This document shows positions 44,342 through 52,833 of a DNA stretch of 64,000 nucleotides, in pieces (position 1 is the stretch's first letter; each line of letters starts with the position of its first letter). The notes below the pieces were generated by a model. It was not told the origin of the DNA, ran no database searches, and worked only from the letters and a program-made list of their open reading frames with translations. The stretch is from Croceivirga sp. (GTDB lineage: Bacteria; Bacteroidota; Bacteroidia; Flavobacteriales; Flavobacteriaceae). The DNA is taken from the NCBI GenBank assembly GCA_028284285.1, contig JANQSA010000062.1, positions 62,001 to 126,000 on the forward strand. Direction: 5' to 3'. The position numbers and the translations under genes were made by a program.

Positions 44342-44482
44342 GCTAGAACAAGGTATAACCGCAACCCGCCGGAACAACGGTTGCGCTGGTTACGGTGGAA
44401 AATCTATCCTTGGACATCGCTTATGGCTAGTCGATTTTCAGTGCCGCTACAAATCATAGCCGAGATCGTTATCGGCAAGCTG
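44342..44482. repeat. long intergenic element with bulged hairpins
   Basis: Begins GCTAGAACAAGGTATAACC and ends ATCGTTATCGGCAAGCTG about 20 bases before the next ATG. TAACCGCAACC (44356-44366) pairs with GGTTGC-GCT-GGTTA (44379-44392), an 11-bp stem with a 3-base bulge; near the right end AGCCGA pairs with TCGG-CAA-GCT, again with a one-sided bulge. No gene lies inside. Confidence 0.5.
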
Positions 44483-44501
44483 AAAACAAGGACGATAAAA
44501 A

Positions 44502-44912
44502 ATGGAAAACAAAAAGGAGCATATAAATCCGGACGGACTTTTTAAAAGCCCGGCTTTTTCCCAGGTTGTTACTACCCGGGGAAACGGAAAGACAATTTAT
44601 ATTGGCGGACAAAACGCAGTGAACCAAAATCACGAAATTGTTGGTAAAAATGACATTGCATTGCAGACCGAACAGGTAATGAAAAATTTGGGAATTGCAT
44701 TAGAGGCTTGCGGAGCGACTTTTGAAAGCCTGGTTAAACTAAATATTCATGTCGTGCAGGGCCAGGATGCCATGAAAGGATTTGAGGTTTCCCAAAAATA
44801 TGTAGGACAAAGCGCAACGCAACCGGTAGTCACCGTACTTTTTGTGGCAGGACTTGTCCATCCTGATTTTCTGGTAGAAATAGATGCTATTGCATTTGTT
44901 CCGGAACCATAA
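44502..44912 (+). CDS. RidA-family (Rid subfamily) protein
   Basis: A 136-residue YjgF/RidA-fold protein: FSQVVTTRGNGKTIYIGGQN, QTEQVMKNLGIALEACGATF, LVEIDAIAFVPEP. RidA proteins hydrolyse reactive enamine/imine intermediates and act as trimers. The catalytic Arg normally just before the VEI segment is not seen (the stretch is ATQPVVTVLFVAGLVHPDF), so it is probably a non-RidA Rid subfamily member with a different or no imine-hydrolase activity. Confidence 0.87.
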   Translation: MENKKEHINPDGLFKSPAFSQVVTTRGNGKTIYIGGQNAVNQNHEIVGKNDIALQTEQVMKNLGIALEACGATFESLVKLNIHVVQGQDAMKGFEVSQKYVGQSATQPVVTVLFVAGLVHPDFLVEIDAIAFVPEP

Positions 44913-44939
44913 AGAATACCGCAGGGTGAAAACAGTAGG

Positions 44940-45004
44940 CAAAACCGAAAGTTTAGTGCGTAGAAATTCGCTATTACTTATGCACAAGACTGTTGGCTGC
45001 GATT
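44940..45004. repeat. dispersed intergenic element, second family, copy 1
   Basis: About 65 bases starting CAAAACCGAA, with TAGAAATTCGCT in the middle and GTTGG near the end, closely matching 47444-47508. The copies lie before two unrelated genes, so this is a dispersed element. Confidence 0.6.
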
Positions 45005-45059
45005 GAAAAAAGCAGGGCCAGTACATCAACACGGGAAAAATAAAGACAAAACGGACCCA

Positions 45060-45308
45060 ATGAACCAAAAAGAACTTTCTCAATTAACAGACGAAGAGCT
45101 GCTGGAAGTAGCAAAAAATAACAAACCATCGCCCATATTTGATGCCTTTTTTATTGGGTTTTTAGTCGGAATAATTATTTATAGTGTTGTCGCAAACACC
45201 TGGGGGATACTGACTTTAATCCCTTTGTATATCATTTACAGATTCCTGAAGAAACCAAAGCAATATGAGGCCTTGCAGAAAGAATTGAAAGAACGTAACC
45301 TGCAATAA
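45060..45308 (+). CDS. small two-helix membrane protein
   Basis: An 82-residue protein with a short cytoplasmic N-terminus (MNQKELSQLTDEELLEVAKN) and a transmembrane region (FFIGFLVGIIIYSVVANTWG followed by ILTLIPLYIIYRFLKKP). No family is recognised. ATG 45060 is preferred to an earlier in-frame start because the upstream stretch looks like intergenic sequence. Confidence 0.65.
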   Translation: MNQKELSQLTDEELLEVAKNNKPSPIFDAFFIGFLVGIIIYSVVANTWGILTLIPLYIIYRFLKKPKQYEALQKELKERNLQ

Positions 45309-45466
45309 GTACAATGCTATCTAACTGAAATCAAACAAATACACCGGTTTTTGCCATTGGACTCACAGTTACTGCCTATCAAATACGTCATTTTAACATT
45401 ATAAAAGAAAGGGATATTCCTTTAGATAGATGAATTACACGTTAACTTTATAAATCCAAACCTATT

Positions 45467-45499
45467 GCTAACAAAGCGTATACAGATCGTTAACTGCAA
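45467..45499. repeat. short intergenic element (GCTAACAA...CGTTAACTGCAA)
   Basis: A 33-base element with left end GCTAACAAAGCGTATA and right end ATCGTTAACTGCAA, ten bases before the ATG at 45509. Both ends match those of the elements at 39482 and 44342, with a very short middle. Confidence 0.5.
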
Positions 45500-45508
45500 A
45501 CTGCAAAA

Positions 45509-45979
45509 ATGGAACCGAATCCACAACTTAAAGAGTTCATAGCACCTTATGACGAGGAAATTCAGAAGTTGACATTTCAATTGAGGGACTTCATTACCAA
45601 TCTGGTGCCCCAGGCCAACGAGTTGATTTGGGACAATTATAATGCTGTGGCAATAGCTTACTCCAAATCGGAAAAACTTAAAGATGCATTTTGTCACATA
45701 GCACTTTATTCCAGGCACGTGAATTTTGGATTTAATCGGGGAGCAGAATTGACAAAAACAAGTGTTACGCTAAACGGAAAAGGAAAATTAATCAGGCATA
45801 TTTCAGTGAAAAACTTCCAATCGTTTCCTAAACCCGAAATGGAAAAGATGATTTGGGAGGCCGTCGGAATTTCAGAAAACAGGAATAGTGAATTGATTAA
45901 CCCAAACTATACCCCTAAAAGTATCGTGATGTCTGTTTCTGAAAAGAAAATAAGACCTGGAAAAAAGGCTAGTAGTTAA
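45509..45979 (+). CDS. DUF1801-family protein
   Basis: A 156-residue cytoplasmic protein of the DUF1801/YdhG-like fold: IQKLTFQLRDFITNLVPQAN, ELIWDNYNAVAIAYSKS, HIALYSRHVNFGFNRGAEL and KLIRHISVKNFQSFPKPEM. The family is small, single-domain and has no known reaction, though it is related in fold to iron-sulfur-assembly frataxin-like proteins. It is preceded by a 33-base intergenic element and followed by a TTAACAAGGG sequence resembling the left end of the same elements. Confidence 0.85.
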   Translation: MEPNPQLKEFIAPYDEEIQKLTFQLRDFITNLVPQANELIWDNYNAVAIAYSKSEKLKDAFCHIALYSRHVNFGFNRGAELTKTSVTLNGKGKLIRHISVKNFQSFPKPEMEKMIWEAVGISENRNSELINPNYTPKSIVMSVSEKKIRPGKKASS

Positions 45980-46042
45980 CAAGGGCTGTAATTTACCCTT
46001 ACCTTGAAGTAGCTTTCCAAATACGCTTACCTTATAATAATA

Positions 46043-46083
46043 AAAAGCAAGCGACTTGATTTCAACCTTGATGCCTTGCTTTT
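46043..46083. terminator. possible bidirectional terminator hairpin
   Basis: AAAAGCAAG (46043-46051) and CTTGCTTTT (46075-46083) form a 9-bp stem with a 23-base loop; the A-run and T-run at the ends allow weak termination on either strand after the DUF1801 gene. The following GC-rich stretch to about 46170, with an internal ACCGGTCTTCCGGT hairpin, shows no gene I can support. Confidence 0.35.
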
Positions 46084-46259
46084 ACAACCTGTGACTGTCC
46101 TTCGGAGGCGGAGTCGACCGGTCTTCCGGTTTACCTGCCTTTGGTATGGAGACAGGAATCCGAGGTGCCGTGTTAAAAAGTAAATTTTTCCCTTCGAATT
46201 GTAACGTTTTTCCATACAGGGTTACTTACAATCATTACACTCAATAATCATCAATCAAA

Positions 46260-47348
46260 ATGAAAATCAAATCAAAAAATCTTTTAATCGTTTTAGCTTT
46301 ACTAACTACAAGCTTTCACTATTACAGCCATGCCCAAAATCACATCACATATCCTGAAAATGAATGGGAAATGATGGAAGACGTATCCGATTTTGGTTGG
46401 AGTCAAGAAAAAATAAATCAGTTGTATCGTTACGCCATAGACAGCACAAATGCTACAGGCATTATTGTTATTCAAAGTGGTAAAATGATATACGATTATG
46501 GAGACACACACGAAATAAGCTACATCGCATCCGTTAGAAAAAGTTTACTTTCTATGCTGTATGGCAAGTATGTTGAGAATGGAACTATTCATCTGAATAA
46601 AACACTTAGCGCACTAAATATCGATGACGTAGGGGGACTTTTAGAAACCGAAAAAAAAGCAACAATATTTGATATTCTGACATCAAGATCCGGAGTTTTT
46701 CATCCGGCCAGCAATCCGGGTGGAAATGAATGGTTATTTCCTGAACGCGGCAGTAAGGAACCCGGAACCTATTTTATCTATAACAATTGGGATTTTAATG
46801 TAGCCGGTTTCATATTCGAACAAGAAACAGGTAAAAATATCTATGATGCCTTCGAAAGCGATATCGCTATGAAGATAGGTTTTCAGCAATGGGACAGAAG
46901 TAAACAAAAAAAGTCGGGTAATACCACCAAATCCAGGTTTAAAGCCTACCACTTTGAATTATCAACAAGAGATATGGCAAGGGTTGGTTATCTCATGCTG
47001 CGAAAGGGAAAATGGAAAAATGAACAAATCATACCTGCTTCTTGGGTAGATAAGATAACGACCATTACGACAAGCTATGAAGATATGTACGAAGTTGACC
47101 CAAGACTTAAGGACTGGCCATGGTGGAAATGGGGACAAGGAATTATGTGGAGAATATGGGATACCCCAAACCTTTCACCGGAATTTAAAGGCGCTTATAC
47201 AGCTACGGGCAACCAGGGGCAATATATTACCATCATTCCTTCAATGGATATTGTGATTGCGCTAAAAACAAAATCGATTTACGGAAGAAGAACAAATAAA
47301 GAGGCTTACGAAAGATTTTTGAATAAATTGTTTGACGCCAAAAAATAG
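46260..47348 (+). CDS. SxxK serine hydrolase, secreted
   Basis: A 362-residue class-C-beta-lactamase-fold hydrolase with a signal peptide ending in HYYSHAQ (no lipobox). The SxxK motif is in IASVRKSLLSMLYGKYV, the tyrosine motif in FIYNNWDFNVAGFIFE, and the late segment is TATGNQGQYITIIPSMDIV. Substrate unknown; such proteins are annotated as 6-aminohexanoate-dimer-hydrolase or esterase types. It is the third of four hydrolases of this superfamily in the window and is not adjacent to a regulator. Confidence 0.9.
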   Translation: MKIKSKNLLIVLALLTTSFHYYSHAQNHITYPENEWEMMEDVSDFGWSQEKINQLYRYAIDSTNATGIIVIQSGKMIYDYGDTHEISYIASVRKSLLSMLYGKYVENGTIHLNKTLSALNIDDVGGLLETEKKATIFDILTSRSGVFHPASNPGGNEWLFPERGSKEPGTYFIYNNWDFNVAGFIFEQETGKNIYDAFESDIAMKIGFQQWDRSKQKKSGNTTKSRFKAYHFELSTRDMARVGYLMLRKGKWKNEQIIPASWVDKITTITTSYEDMYEVDPRLKDWPWWKWGQGIMWRIWDTPNLSPEFKGAYTATGNQGQYITIIPSMDIVIALKTKSIYGRRTNKEAYERFLNKLFDAKK

Positions 47349-47443
47349 CTGATTCTAAAATGAACAGCATATAACACAGTATATAAATAATAGTGGTTTA
47401 ATTGATAAAATAATAACATATCAGCATTAAATAAAGGCCAATA

Positions 47444-47508
47444 CAAAACCGAAGAGTTGGTGGGTAGAAATTCGCTTTTATTCACAAAAGAGACGGTTGG
47501 TAGTAATC
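47444..47508. repeat. dispersed intergenic element, second family, copy 2
   Basis: Matches 44940-45004 over about 65 bases (CAAAACCGAA, TAGAAATTCGCT, GTTGG). Its right end supplies the TTG (47497-47499) that acts as -33 for the lipoprotein gene at 47560. Confidence 0.6.
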
Positions 47509-47529
47509 TCTCTCATAAATTTACGTTTG
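47497..47529 (+). promoter_or_regulatory. promoter of the lipoprotein gene at 47560
   Basis: TTG at 47497-47499, 22 bases, then TACGTTTG (47522-47529), an exact TAnnTTTG match, 30 bases before the ATG. The -33 part lies inside the dispersed element. Confidence 0.6.
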
Positions 47530-47559
47530 AAAAATATCTAAACAAACAAATCAAATCAA

Positions 47560-48024
47560 ATGAGAAACTTCTGTATGGTCTTTTTTTTGTCAATCCTGCT
47601 TTCATGCTCTTCTGATGATGAGAATCCAAACGGATTAGAATCAAACGACTTAATTATTGGTACATGGACGGAATTAGGTGGTGGAAACGTACTAGATGAT
47701 GGGACTGACCAATTCTCAGCATATGACTATTTCTGTGTCACATTAGGTCGATTTTCCTTTGAGACTGACGGGAGTTTTAGAATTGAGACTTTTGATGGTC
47801 CGGATGATGGGTGCTTTAGCACAGGAGTTTTAACAGGAACATGGGAAAATCAAGGCAACACTTATCTCATTAGCGTTGTAACCGACACATCAAATGAATC
47901 CGAAGCAGGTCAGGAGGCAAATATTCAGATTGAATTTCCCACTACTGACAGAATGCAATGGATATTTCAGGTGGATTCAAATGGAATTGATTATGAGTAC
48001 GAAATCTATACCAGAGTAGAATAA
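47560..48024 (+). CDS. lipocalin-like lipoprotein
   Basis: A 154-residue lipoprotein with lipobox FFLSILLSCSSDDE and the acidic S-D-D-E that marks surface or envelope lipoproteins in Bacteroidota. The mature part is a small beta-barrel of lipocalin type (IIGTWTELGGG, GRFSFETDGSFRIETFD, TGVLTGTWENQGNTYLI). No ligand can be inferred. Confidence 0.75.
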   Translation: MRNFCMVFFLSILLSCSSDDENPNGLESNDLIIGTWTELGGGNVLDDGTDQFSAYDYFCVTLGRFSFETDGSFRIETFDGPDDGCFSTGVLTGTWENQGNTYLISVVTDTSNESEAGQEANIQIEFPTTDRMQWIFQVDSNGIDYEYEIYTRVE

Positions 48025-48355
48025 AACTATTGCGAATAAGGAGTATAATTAATTCCGGTTGGATTTCCCAAAGGAATCTCTGGCAAACAATTGTCTTTAA
48101 AAAGTAGCGAAAATCCTGGTTGTTTTTTTCGAAACGAATCATACACAAGACAGTTACCATACATTTTGCAACTATGGAACCCACTTCAGGCATAAATCAT
48201 ACTTCTAACCGGCGTAAGCAAGGGTATTGACCCAAAACAGCAAAACCCTTAGGGTAAACCGGATCATCCAATAATTGGAATCCGAAAAATAACGCCTGTA
48301 GTGTAACAAAGAAGTAAATCCCTGATCTCTGTGTTAGTAACTAACACAAAATGAG
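48025..48355. other. intergenic region with one palindrome
   Basis: The 331 bases hold no supported gene. The only clear signal is the palindrome at 48330-48348 next to the following start codon. Confidence 0.4.
48330..48348. promoter_or_regulatory. 9-1-9 perfect palindrome (TetR-like operator)
   Basis: TGTGTTAGTAACTAACACA is a perfect 9-1-9 palindrome ending 7 bases before the ATG of the serine hydrolase. GTTAGTNACTAAC-type palindromes are typical operators of TetR-family repressors. No TetR gene lies in the window, so the regulator must be elsewhere. Confidence 0.55.
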
Positions 48356-49837
48356 ATGAAAAAGATACTACTTGGCGGTATTTGCCTGGCCATACTTTGG
48401 AGTTGTACAGAACAACCTCAAAAAACTCCTTCACCGGATGCATTAAGAATTGAAAATACCGTCCTTAAGCAAAAAGAATTATTCGAGGTGCCTGGTTTAG
48501 CCGTAGGTATGATAAAAAATGATACGGTGATATATGCAGATGCCCATGGAGTGCAAGGGTTGGATACGGGGGATACTCTCACCACCCGGTCGCTCTTTCA
48601 TATGGCCTCTGTTTCAAAACCTTTTGTGGCTACGGCGCTGGTACAGTTAATGGAACAAGGGAAAATTGACCTGGACGAAAAATTGACATATTACCTTCCG
48701 TATTTTACCATGTCAGATGACCGCTATAAGGCTATTACCCTGCATCATATGCTTACGCATACTTCTGGTATTCCGGATGTAGACGATTATGAGTGGGACA
48801 AACCGCAATATGATGATGGTGCCGCCGAGCGATATGCCAAAAGCTTTGCTACTGTCCAACTTGATTTTGCCCCCGGGGAACAATTCAGTTATAGCAATGC
48901 CGCTTTTGACATTTTATGCGATGTGATCGCCAAGGTCTCCGGAATGCCTTTTGAAACCTATATGACCACCCATATTTTCGAACCAATTGGCATGAAAAAC
49001 AGCACTTTTTTTAGGCCTGAAATCGATACGGTGCTAGCCACATCTCCTCATGTTTTTGACGATAACTTTCAAAAAGTGGTAAGCGCAATTTATCCCTACA
49101 ACCGAAGACATGCCGGGAGTTCTACCTTGCATAGTAATGTGGAGGATATGCTATTATGGGCAAGAGTATATCTCAATAAAGGCGAAATAAACGGAACACG
49201 TATTTTTTCTGAAGCCTCCTATGACCTGTTGACCAGCTCGCAAATTCCTGAAAACAAAGGGAAAATAGGCCTTAGCTGGTTTTTAGGGAAACTAAAGGAG
49301 GCAAAGATTACCTATCATAGTGGGGGAGATACCGGGTATAGCACCTTTTTTGGGTTTATGCCAGAGCAAAAAGCGGCTATTGTGATGATGGCAAACACCG
49401 ATTATTATTGGTCAACAAGCAATTCAACCCTGTTATTGAAAAATAGTGTCTTTGAAGATTCCTTAACGGCCATTGCACCCATACATCTGAAGTTGAAAAA
49501 CTATATACTTACGGAAGGTATTGAGAAAGTAAGGGAAGTCTATTTTGAAGAAAAAGGAAGAACACCTCAGCACTATGAATATGATGACGGTTCTTTAGAC
49601 GATCTGGGCTATTGGCTACTGGATGTCAATCAGCCGGAAAAGGCATTGGAGGTTTTTCTGTTCCAAACCCAAATGGAGCCGGAATATGCCGGATGGGTCG
49701 ATAGTGTTGCCGATGGGTATCGCGCCATGGATAGTATCGCATTGGCGATACAGTGGTATAGAAAAGCCTTGGAAATGAAACCCGATCAGGATTTTTCTCA
49801 GAGAAAACTTGATGAATTGCTTCAAAGCGCAGAGTAA
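48356..49837 (+). CDS. class-C beta-lactamase-like serine hydrolase with C-terminal TPR-like part
   Basis: A 493-residue exported protein, lipobox in LGGICLAILWSCTEQ. The catalytic domain (residues about 30-370) has SxxK in HMASVSKPFVATALV, tyrosine motif in FSYSNAAFDILCDVI and the third motif in TYHSGGDTGYSTFF, so all three class C motifs are intact. Residues about 380-490 are helical with TPR-like rhythm (QWYRKALEMKPDQDFSQR). Possible beta-lactamase, D,D-peptidase or esterase; the TPR-like tail suggests a partner protein. Fourth hydrolase of this superfamily in the window. Confidence 0.93.
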   Translation: MKKILLGGICLAILWSCTEQPQKTPSPDALRIENTVLKQKELFEVPGLAVGMIKNDTVIYADAHGVQGLDTGDTLTTRSLFHMASVSKPFVATALVQLMEQGKIDLDEKLTYYLPYFTMSDDRYKAITLHHMLTHTSGIPDVDDYEWDKPQYDDGAAERYAKSFATVQLDFAPGEQFSYSNAAFDILCDVIAKVSGMPFETYMTTHIFEPIGMKNSTFFRPEIDTVLATSPHVFDDNFQKVVSAIYPYNRRHAGSSTLHSNVEDMLLWARVYLNKGEINGTRIFSEASYDLLTSSQIPENKGKIGLSWFLGKLKEAKITYHSGGDTGYSTFFGFMPEQKAAIVMMANTDYYWSTSNSTLLLKNSVFEDSLTAIAPIHLKLKNYILTEGIEKVREVYFEEKGRTPQHYEYDDGSLDDLGYWLLDVNQPEKALEVFLFQTQMEPEYAGWVDSVADGYRAMDSIALAIQWYRKALEMKPDQDFSQRKLDELLQSAE

Positions 49838-49867
49838 TCCCTTAAAACGAAGTAGAAGACAATTGTC

Positions 49868-50104
49868 GGGGTTCAAGCGCTAGACGATACTTTTCCCAAG
49901 CCCTACAGCTGCCCGCTATCCCGCTTTTAAGATGGGATAATAGTTTAGGATATTTATGGAGTAACCCCTTTCCCAGAGCTTCCTGGAAGACTTTCAACGG
50001 GCCGGGCTAAAGGAAGAAACGATTAAAACTATAAAAATAAACTGGAAATCCCACAGCTTGAAGAAGTGGTGGGGCTGTTACAACAACTGGTAGAACCAAA
50101 ATAA
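49868..50104 (+). pseudogene. possible remnant of a gene with a frameshift
   Basis: Between genes, one frame reads SQSFLEDFQRAGLKEETIKT (from 49971) and a second frame, after a shift near 50030-50041, reads LEIPQLEEVVGLLQQLVEPK and ends in tandem stops at 50102-50107. Together they look like the C-terminal end of a helical protein broken by a frameshift. The family is not recognised and the upstream part is not clear. Confidence 0.35.
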
Positions 50105-50157
50105 TAACCTAACTTTTGGTCATTGTTTTTTAAAAGCCCCCTAGCAAAACCATCCCC

Positions 50158-51021
50158 TTGAAAGCAAAACAGTACCATTTCGTAAGGCGGAAATATGACA
50201 GAGAGTTTTTGATGGACTGCGTGTTCTTTTCGGAAGCAGATCGTAAGGTGTCCCTTAGAAAACCTTTTTGTTATAATTTTCATGGGATCTTCATACAGAA
50301 TGAAGGACAGGCAAAAATCGCAATCGAGAATGAGATATCCCCCTTGGACAAGGGCGATTTTATATTTCTCCGGGCCAATCAGGTGCGGGAATGGATGGCA
50401 GTAACCCCTGATTTTTCGGGTTACCTTTTGATCTTTGAAAATGAATTCATTGAAACCTTCTTTAAGGATCCGCTATTCATTCATCGCTTTCAATTCTTTC
50501 AAACCAATCAACCCGCTATATTAAAGTGTGATGACCAATTTTTATTGGAACACACCGCTAACTGTGAGAGAATAAAAACAGAATTGGATAATCTTCAAGA
50601 CGATAGCCATCACTATATACGTTCTCTCCTGTATACTATTTTAATACAAATCAATAGGGCGTATATCAAAACGTATAACCTATCGACAAAACTCTATCAG
50701 GATAATATTTCATTGCGGTTCAGAAAAGCTTTGGAAGAAAATATACGAAAGAAACAAAGGGTAGAAGAGTACGCAGCCTTACTTAAAGTCAGCCGTAGCC
50801 AACTCAATATGGCGATCAAAAAGACCTCCGGAAAGTCGACATCGATAATCATTCGGGAACGGTTGCTTACGGAAATAAAACGCGACTTGTTGTACTCTGA
50901 GAAGAATATCTCCGAAATAGGGTATGAACTTGGGTTTTCCGATAGTTCAAATTTTGTTCGGTTTTTTAAAAGATTAACCGGACATACCCCAAATGATTTT
51001 AGGTCTGTTCATTCGAAATGA
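50158..51021 (+). CDS. AraC-family transcriptional regulator
   Basis: A 287-residue regulator. The N-terminal part is cupin-like (NFHGIFIQNEGQAKIAIENE, SPLDKGDFIFLRANQVREW); the C-terminal 100 residues hold two helix-turn-helix motifs (VEEYAALLKVSRSQLNMAIK and ISEIGYELGFSDSSNFVRFF, then RLTGHTPNDFR). The reading frame opens at TTG 50158; the first ATG is 18 codons later at 50212, so the exact start is uncertain. It precedes the alpha/beta hydrolase and NTF2-like genes on the same strand, its likely targets. Confidence 0.88.
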   Translation: MKAKQYHFVRRKYDREFLMDCVFFSEADRKVSLRKPFCYNFHGIFIQNEGQAKIAIENEISPLDKGDFIFLRANQVREWMAVTPDFSGYLLIFENEFIETFFKDPLFIHRFQFFQTNQPAILKCDDQFLLEHTANCERIKTELDNLQDDSHHYIRSLLYTILIQINRAYIKTYNLSTKLYQDNISLRFRKALEENIRKKQRVEEYAALLKVSRSQLNMAIKKTSGKSTSIIIRERLLTEIKRDLLYSEKNISEIGYELGFSDSSNFVRFFKRLTGHTPNDFRSVHSK

Positions 51022-51094
51022 CCATTTATAATTCATATTGACCATTACCGCTATCTGTTTTACTTTTTTCTTTGTGCTGAGCAAAAAAGTTTTT

Positions 51095-52039
51095 ATGAAA
51101 TTCCGAATTATCATCATTTTAGTTGGCCTTTGTTTTATGCAAATAGCCTGTAAGCAAACAAAGAACGATGCGCAAGTGATCTCCTTAAAACAAAGTGAGG
51201 TGCCATCCACTATCTTTTGGGCGCATCATTATAATATGGAAATGGATGTGGCCTATGGTAATGCCCCTGACCAACGTCTTGACATCTATACGCAGGGAAC
51301 TTACATAGGGGAACCCAACTGGTTTGAGCGAAGCAAAAACACAAGGCCTACTTTGGTCTGGATTCATGGTGGCGGTTGGCGATATGGCAATAAAGAAACC
51401 GATGCCTGGTTCTTTATACATTTTTTAGAGCGGGGATGGAATGTGGTCAACGTAGAATACCGCAAAGGCTTAGGAACAGCACCGGATGCCGCAGAAGACG
51501 TCCTTATGGTTATGAAATGGATAAGTGCCAATGCCGAAGAATACAGATTGGATACCGATAAGATTGTGGTTTCGGGTGCGTCGGCCGGTGGTCATTTGGC
51601 CTTGCTGGCAGGTTTGGTCAATAGCGTGCCGGAAAGTCATCCTTCTTATATAGGTGACAAAATCCGAGTTCAAGCCATTATAAATTGGTATGGGGCTACA
51701 GATATCCAAAAAATAGAAGCCTACCTGAGGGCTAAACGTCCCAATGAAAATTTTGTACTGAACTGGGTAGAAGAAAAAGAAAGGATCCCTGAGATTTCAA
51801 GAAAGTATTCCCCAATTCACTATATTACTGAAAACGCCCCTCCTGTTCTAACCATTCAGGGAGATCTGGATACCTTAACTCCGTACGACCAGGCCCAATT
51901 GCTTCATGAAAAGCTCGAAAACGTAGGTACTGAAAATCAATTATTGACCCTGAAAGGGGGGACACATCTCGGATTTACCGAAGAGCAATTTCAATTGATC
52001 TTTAAAACAATATTTGAATTTTTGGAAGCCAATCCATAA
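51095..52039 (+). CDS. alpha/beta hydrolase (carboxylesterase/BD-FAE type), lipoprotein
   Basis: A 314-residue exported hydrolase with lipobox ILVGLCFMQIACKQ. The oxyanion-hole motif is LVWIHGGGWRYGNK, the nucleophile Ser is in IVVSGASAGGHLALLAG, the acid in LTIQGDLDTLTPY and the His in LKGGTHLGFTE. HGGGW plus GASAGG places it in the esterase/lipase group that includes carbohydrate esterases acting on feruloyl or acetyl groups. ATG 51095 is preferred to an earlier frame opening at 51038. Confidence 0.9.
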   Translation: MKFRIIIILVGLCFMQIACKQTKNDAQVISLKQSEVPSTIFWAHHYNMEMDVAYGNAPDQRLDIYTQGTYIGEPNWFERSKNTRPTLVWIHGGGWRYGNKETDAWFFIHFLERGWNVVNVEYRKGLGTAPDAAEDVLMVMKWISANAEEYRLDTDKIVVSGASAGGHLALLAGLVNSVPESHPSYIGDKIRVQAIINWYGATDIQKIEAYLRAKRPNENFVLNWVEEKERIPEISRKYSPIHYITENAPPVLTIQGDLDTLTPYDQAQLLHEKLENVGTENQLLTLKGGTHLGFTEEQFQLIFKTIFEFLEANP

Positions 52040-52058
52040 ATACCAAAACTCAATAAAA

Positions 52059-52583
52059 ATGAAAATTGATTTGATATGGGCATTCTTGTTCTTTTCCAGT
52101 CTGACTACAATGGCTCAAGAAACTCAAAAAAAAGTGTATTTATCACCGGAAGATGTTGAAACGCTTTCGGGAATTATAGCGACAGCATACGACGGCATTT
52201 CAGGTGAAGCGGGAACCTCCCGTCAGTTGGAAAGAATGCGAACATTGTACGCGCCCCACGCAATTATCTCGAAGAATACTCTAATTGAAGGAAAACCATC
52301 AAGGGAAGTTTTAACACTGGAAGAATTTTATAGTGGTATGGGTGATCTTCGGGAATCGGGATTCTTTGAAGAAGAAATTAACCGTGAGGTCAGGATTTTT
52401 GGAACGATTGCCCATGTATGGAGTAGTTACCGAATACGCAACAGTAAAAATGGTCCTATACTGCGTCGCGGTATTAATAGCATACAACTTCAATATAAGG
52501 ATAATCGGTGGTGGATACTTTCCTGGATCTGGGATGCGGAGCGAGCGGGAAATAAAATTCCTGCTTCCTATGACGCGTATTAA
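52059..52583 (+). CDS. secreted NTF2/SnoaL-like protein
   Basis: A 174-residue exported protein: signal peptide IWAFLFFSSLTTMAQ, then a helical start (LSGIIATAYDGISGEAGTSR) and cone-shaped beta sheet typical of SnoaL/NTF2 folds (MRTLYAPHAIISKN, VRIFGTIAHVWSSYRI, NSIQLQYKDNRWWILSWIWD). Such proteins bind small molecules or act as isomerases; none is predicted here. The gene starts 19 bases after the hydrolase and is probably in its operon. Confidence 0.8.
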   Translation: MKIDLIWAFLFFSSLTTMAQETQKKVYLSPEDVETLSGIIATAYDGISGEAGTSRQLERMRTLYAPHAIISKNTLIEGKPSREVLTLEEFYSGMGDLRESGFFEEEINREVRIFGTIAHVWSSYRIRNSKNGPILRRGINSIQLQYKDNRWWILSWIWDAERAGNKIPASYDAY

Positions 52584-52833
52584 TTTTTAATAGTCCGGTG
52601 GTAATACGCCTTGTCATTAGACAATGTAATTGTAGTGAGTCCAAATACGTTTGATTCCCAAAGTTTTACTGCAAAATGTAATGACGGATGCTTCCAAACC
52701 GTTCCAACTGCCTCAGGGGACAGGCTGACGTCATACCATTGATTCTAAGAAACCCTGCCCTCGGCCTTCCTGTCGCATCCCCGAATCCTTTCCACTTTTT
52801 TCCCAAGCCGCAATACTCCGGATTTGTGTACAT

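Noticed and set aside
46027-46215. Minus-strand 62-codon frame and GC-rich stretch resembling a tRNA end
   Set aside because: No TTCGAANCC-type T-loop or acceptor pairing could be found, so I do not call a tRNA; the frame is basic and without family.
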